This document shows positions 5,850 to 6,856 of a DNA stretch of 6,856 nucleotides, in pieces. The translations under genes were made by a program, and so were the position numbers. Location of the stretch: positions 1 through 6,856 of the forward strand of contig CAAFXA010000262.1 in assembly GCA_900766865.1 (NCBI GenBank), given 5' to 3'. Every line of letters begins with the position of its first letter. The first letter of the stretch is position 1. A model generated the notes under the pieces. That model saw nothing but the letters and a program-made list of their open reading frames with translations. It was not told the DNA's origin and searched no databases. Source of the DNA: an uncultured Akkermansia sp. GTDB taxonomy: Bacteria > Verrucomicrobiota > Verrucomicrobiia > Verrucomicrobiales > Akkermansiaceae.

Positions 5850-6856
5850 TTATTTGCTGTAAATCACAAAGTGTGAGATGTGGGCAAAATCTGCCTGTCC
5901 GGTGTTATCGAACTCCACTTTTACCCATTTGGCACGCGTGCCGTCTGCAAAGGAGACAAGCCATTCTTTGGGCATGTTGTCAGTGGTAGCACGCGGTTTC
6001 CAGGTGGCTCCATCCTCGCTGGTGTAGATGGTAGCTTTCTTCATGCGCCCTTCGTTGCCATCAGTCTTGCGAATGATGGCTCCGCTGACGTACTGATGCT
6101 CCGGCAGTTCTACGACCATGTGAGGCTGTTCTTCCTTGCTCGTGTGGCATTTACCACCGGTGGGGGTGGTGATGTTGATATGCCATGCAGGGTTATCCCA
6201 CTGGCAGCTGGTGGAGATGCGGAACATAGCAGCCGGAACAGGTTTGCCCGGTGCACTGCTCTTTAAGGTTGTGTTGATGGGGCATGGGCCTGCCAGCTTC
6301 ACCGCTGCTTCAGTAAGGCTGCGGAATGCCGGGGCGGAACGAGCCTGTTCGGCAGCCACGATTGCCTTGTCGTATGCCGCAGCCATCTTCTTGTTTTTGT
6401 CGGCATCGCTGCTGCTACTGCTGCTGGCGGCGGCCTGGCTGAAGGCGCGGCTGAAGAGGGCCTCCTCTCCCTGGGCAATATAGGTCTTTACTGCCCACTC
6501 CAGAATTTGCCCGAAGGTGGTGGGGTCTTCTGCATTCATGTGCGTGGCAAAGGCGGAGGTGAGGAACTTCTCTTTGCCGGCCATGGATGAGATGGAGTCC
6601 GACTGCTTCTGGATAAGATCCTCGCATTTCACTGCCCAGGAAGACTGCGTGCCCGCAATCATACCATGCATGAGGCTGTAGAGAGCGGCTTTCTGCTCAT
6701 CGCTCATGGCAGCTATTTCCTTATCGAGGTCTGCTGCCATATTGACAGCGGCAAATCCATTGCCCTTGTAGAGCGGGATGACTGCTGCCAGGTAATCGTA
6801 TGCGCCGTCCGGCGTGAGCCCCTGAGCCTTCATCTGCTTGTAAAGAGCCGTGCGGA
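5850..6856 (-). CDS. 3' part of a large discoidin-domain protein gene (5' end beyond window)
   Basis: The frame is open through the right edge (RTALYKQ precedes the first internal Met at 6833), so the true start, any signal peptide and any enzyme domain lie outside; 334 codons are visible. Numbered from that Met, residues 1-185 are helical and soluble-looking, with a poly-Ser linker (137-142). Residues about 195-327 resemble a discoidin (F5/8 type C) domain: STSCQWD (207-213), PTGGKCHT (224-231), VVELPEHQYVSG (240-251), TSEDGATW (271-278), KWVKVEF (302-308). The same landmarks in the same order occur in the C-terminal 130 residues of the 822-residue protein, including an identical PTGG..HT, so the two are homologous there. 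By analogy the missing part may carry a transglutaminase-like domain, but this is a prediction. The gene is the upstream partner of the thioredoxin-fold gene, 23 bases before its chosen start. Surface glycan binding is plausible for the discoidin part. Confidence 0.9.
   Translation of the reverse strand, partial: RTALYKQMKAQGLTPDGAYDYLAAVIPLYKGNGFAAVNMAADLDKEIAAMSDEQKAALYSLMHGMIAGTQSSWAVKCEDLIQKQSDSISSMAGKEKFLTSAFATHMNAEDPTTFGQILEWAVKTYIAQGEEALFSRAFSQAAASSSSSSDADKNKKMAAAYDKAIVAAEQARSAPAFRSLTEAAVKLAGPCPINTTLKSSAPGKPVPAAMFRISTSCQWDNPAWHINITTPTGGKCHTSKEEQPHMVVELPEHQYVSGAIIRKTDGNEGRMKKATIYTSEDGATWKPRATTDNMPKEWLVSFADGTRAKWVKVEFDNTGQADFAHISHFVIYSK
6408..6425 (-). repeat. Serine-codon triplet repeat inside the partial discoidin gene
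   Basis: Six consecutive Ser codons (five AGC and one AGT on the minus strand) encode a poly-Ser run at residues 137-142, counted from the Met at 6833. It follows AAA and precedes a charged DADKNKK stretch, so it probably serves as a flexible linker between two helical parts. Such triplet runs can change length by replication slippage without breaking the frame. The 822-residue homologue has no such run. Confidence 0.5.

Noticed and set aside
1..6856. CRISPR arrays, tRNA or rRNA genes, transposases
   Set aside because: No regularly spaced repeats, cloverleaf or rRNA-like sequence, or transposase-like protein was seen on either strand.

Overview
All five genes in this window are on the minus strand, so it reads from right to left. 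I think it comes from a Verrucomicrobiota-like (possibly Akkermansia-like) bacterium or a related PVC-group organism. The basis is the mix of proteins: large Sec-exported proteins with transglutaminase-like, TPR-like and discoidin parts, exported thioredoxin-fold proteins that have lost CxxC, and a C-terminal beta-sandwich like those on some exported glycoside hydrolases. The genes also lack clear Shine-Dalgarno sequences. This placement is an inference from protein style, not an identification.

Layout in transcription order. (1) 6856-5850 is the 3' part of a large gene whose start lies outside the window; its product ends in a discoidin-like domain. (2) About 5826-4555 encodes an exported thioredoxin-fold protein without CxxC that ends in a beta-sandwich. 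A strong intrinsic terminator (4534-4494) follows. (3) 4424-1956 encodes an 822-residue exported protein: signal peptide, coiled coil, transglutaminase-like Cys/His/Asp domain, one TPR-like repeat, helical region and discoidin-like domain. (4) 1934-714 encodes a second exported thioredoxin-fold protein without CxxC. (5) 695-150 encodes a membrane-anchored pentaheme cytochrome c that resembles ActA of alternative complex III. (6) The last 149 bases are non-coding, rich in short inverted and direct repeats, and look like an intergenic repeat element.

The terminator splits the window into two likely transcription units. The upstream unit holds genes 1 and 2 and the downstream unit holds genes 3, 4 and 5, with gaps of 18-23 bases inside each unit. 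Gene 1 resembles gene 3 at its C-terminus, and gene 2 resembles gene 4 along its length. The window therefore holds two diverged copies of a two-gene module: a large exported discoidin protein followed by an exported CxxC-less thioredoxin-fold protein. The second copy has gained, or simply runs into, the cytochrome gene.

The repeated pairing suggests that the two products work together outside the cytoplasm, perhaps in binding or processing a glycan or protein at the cell surface. The substrate, the chemistry and any tie to the cytochrome cannot be read from the sequence.
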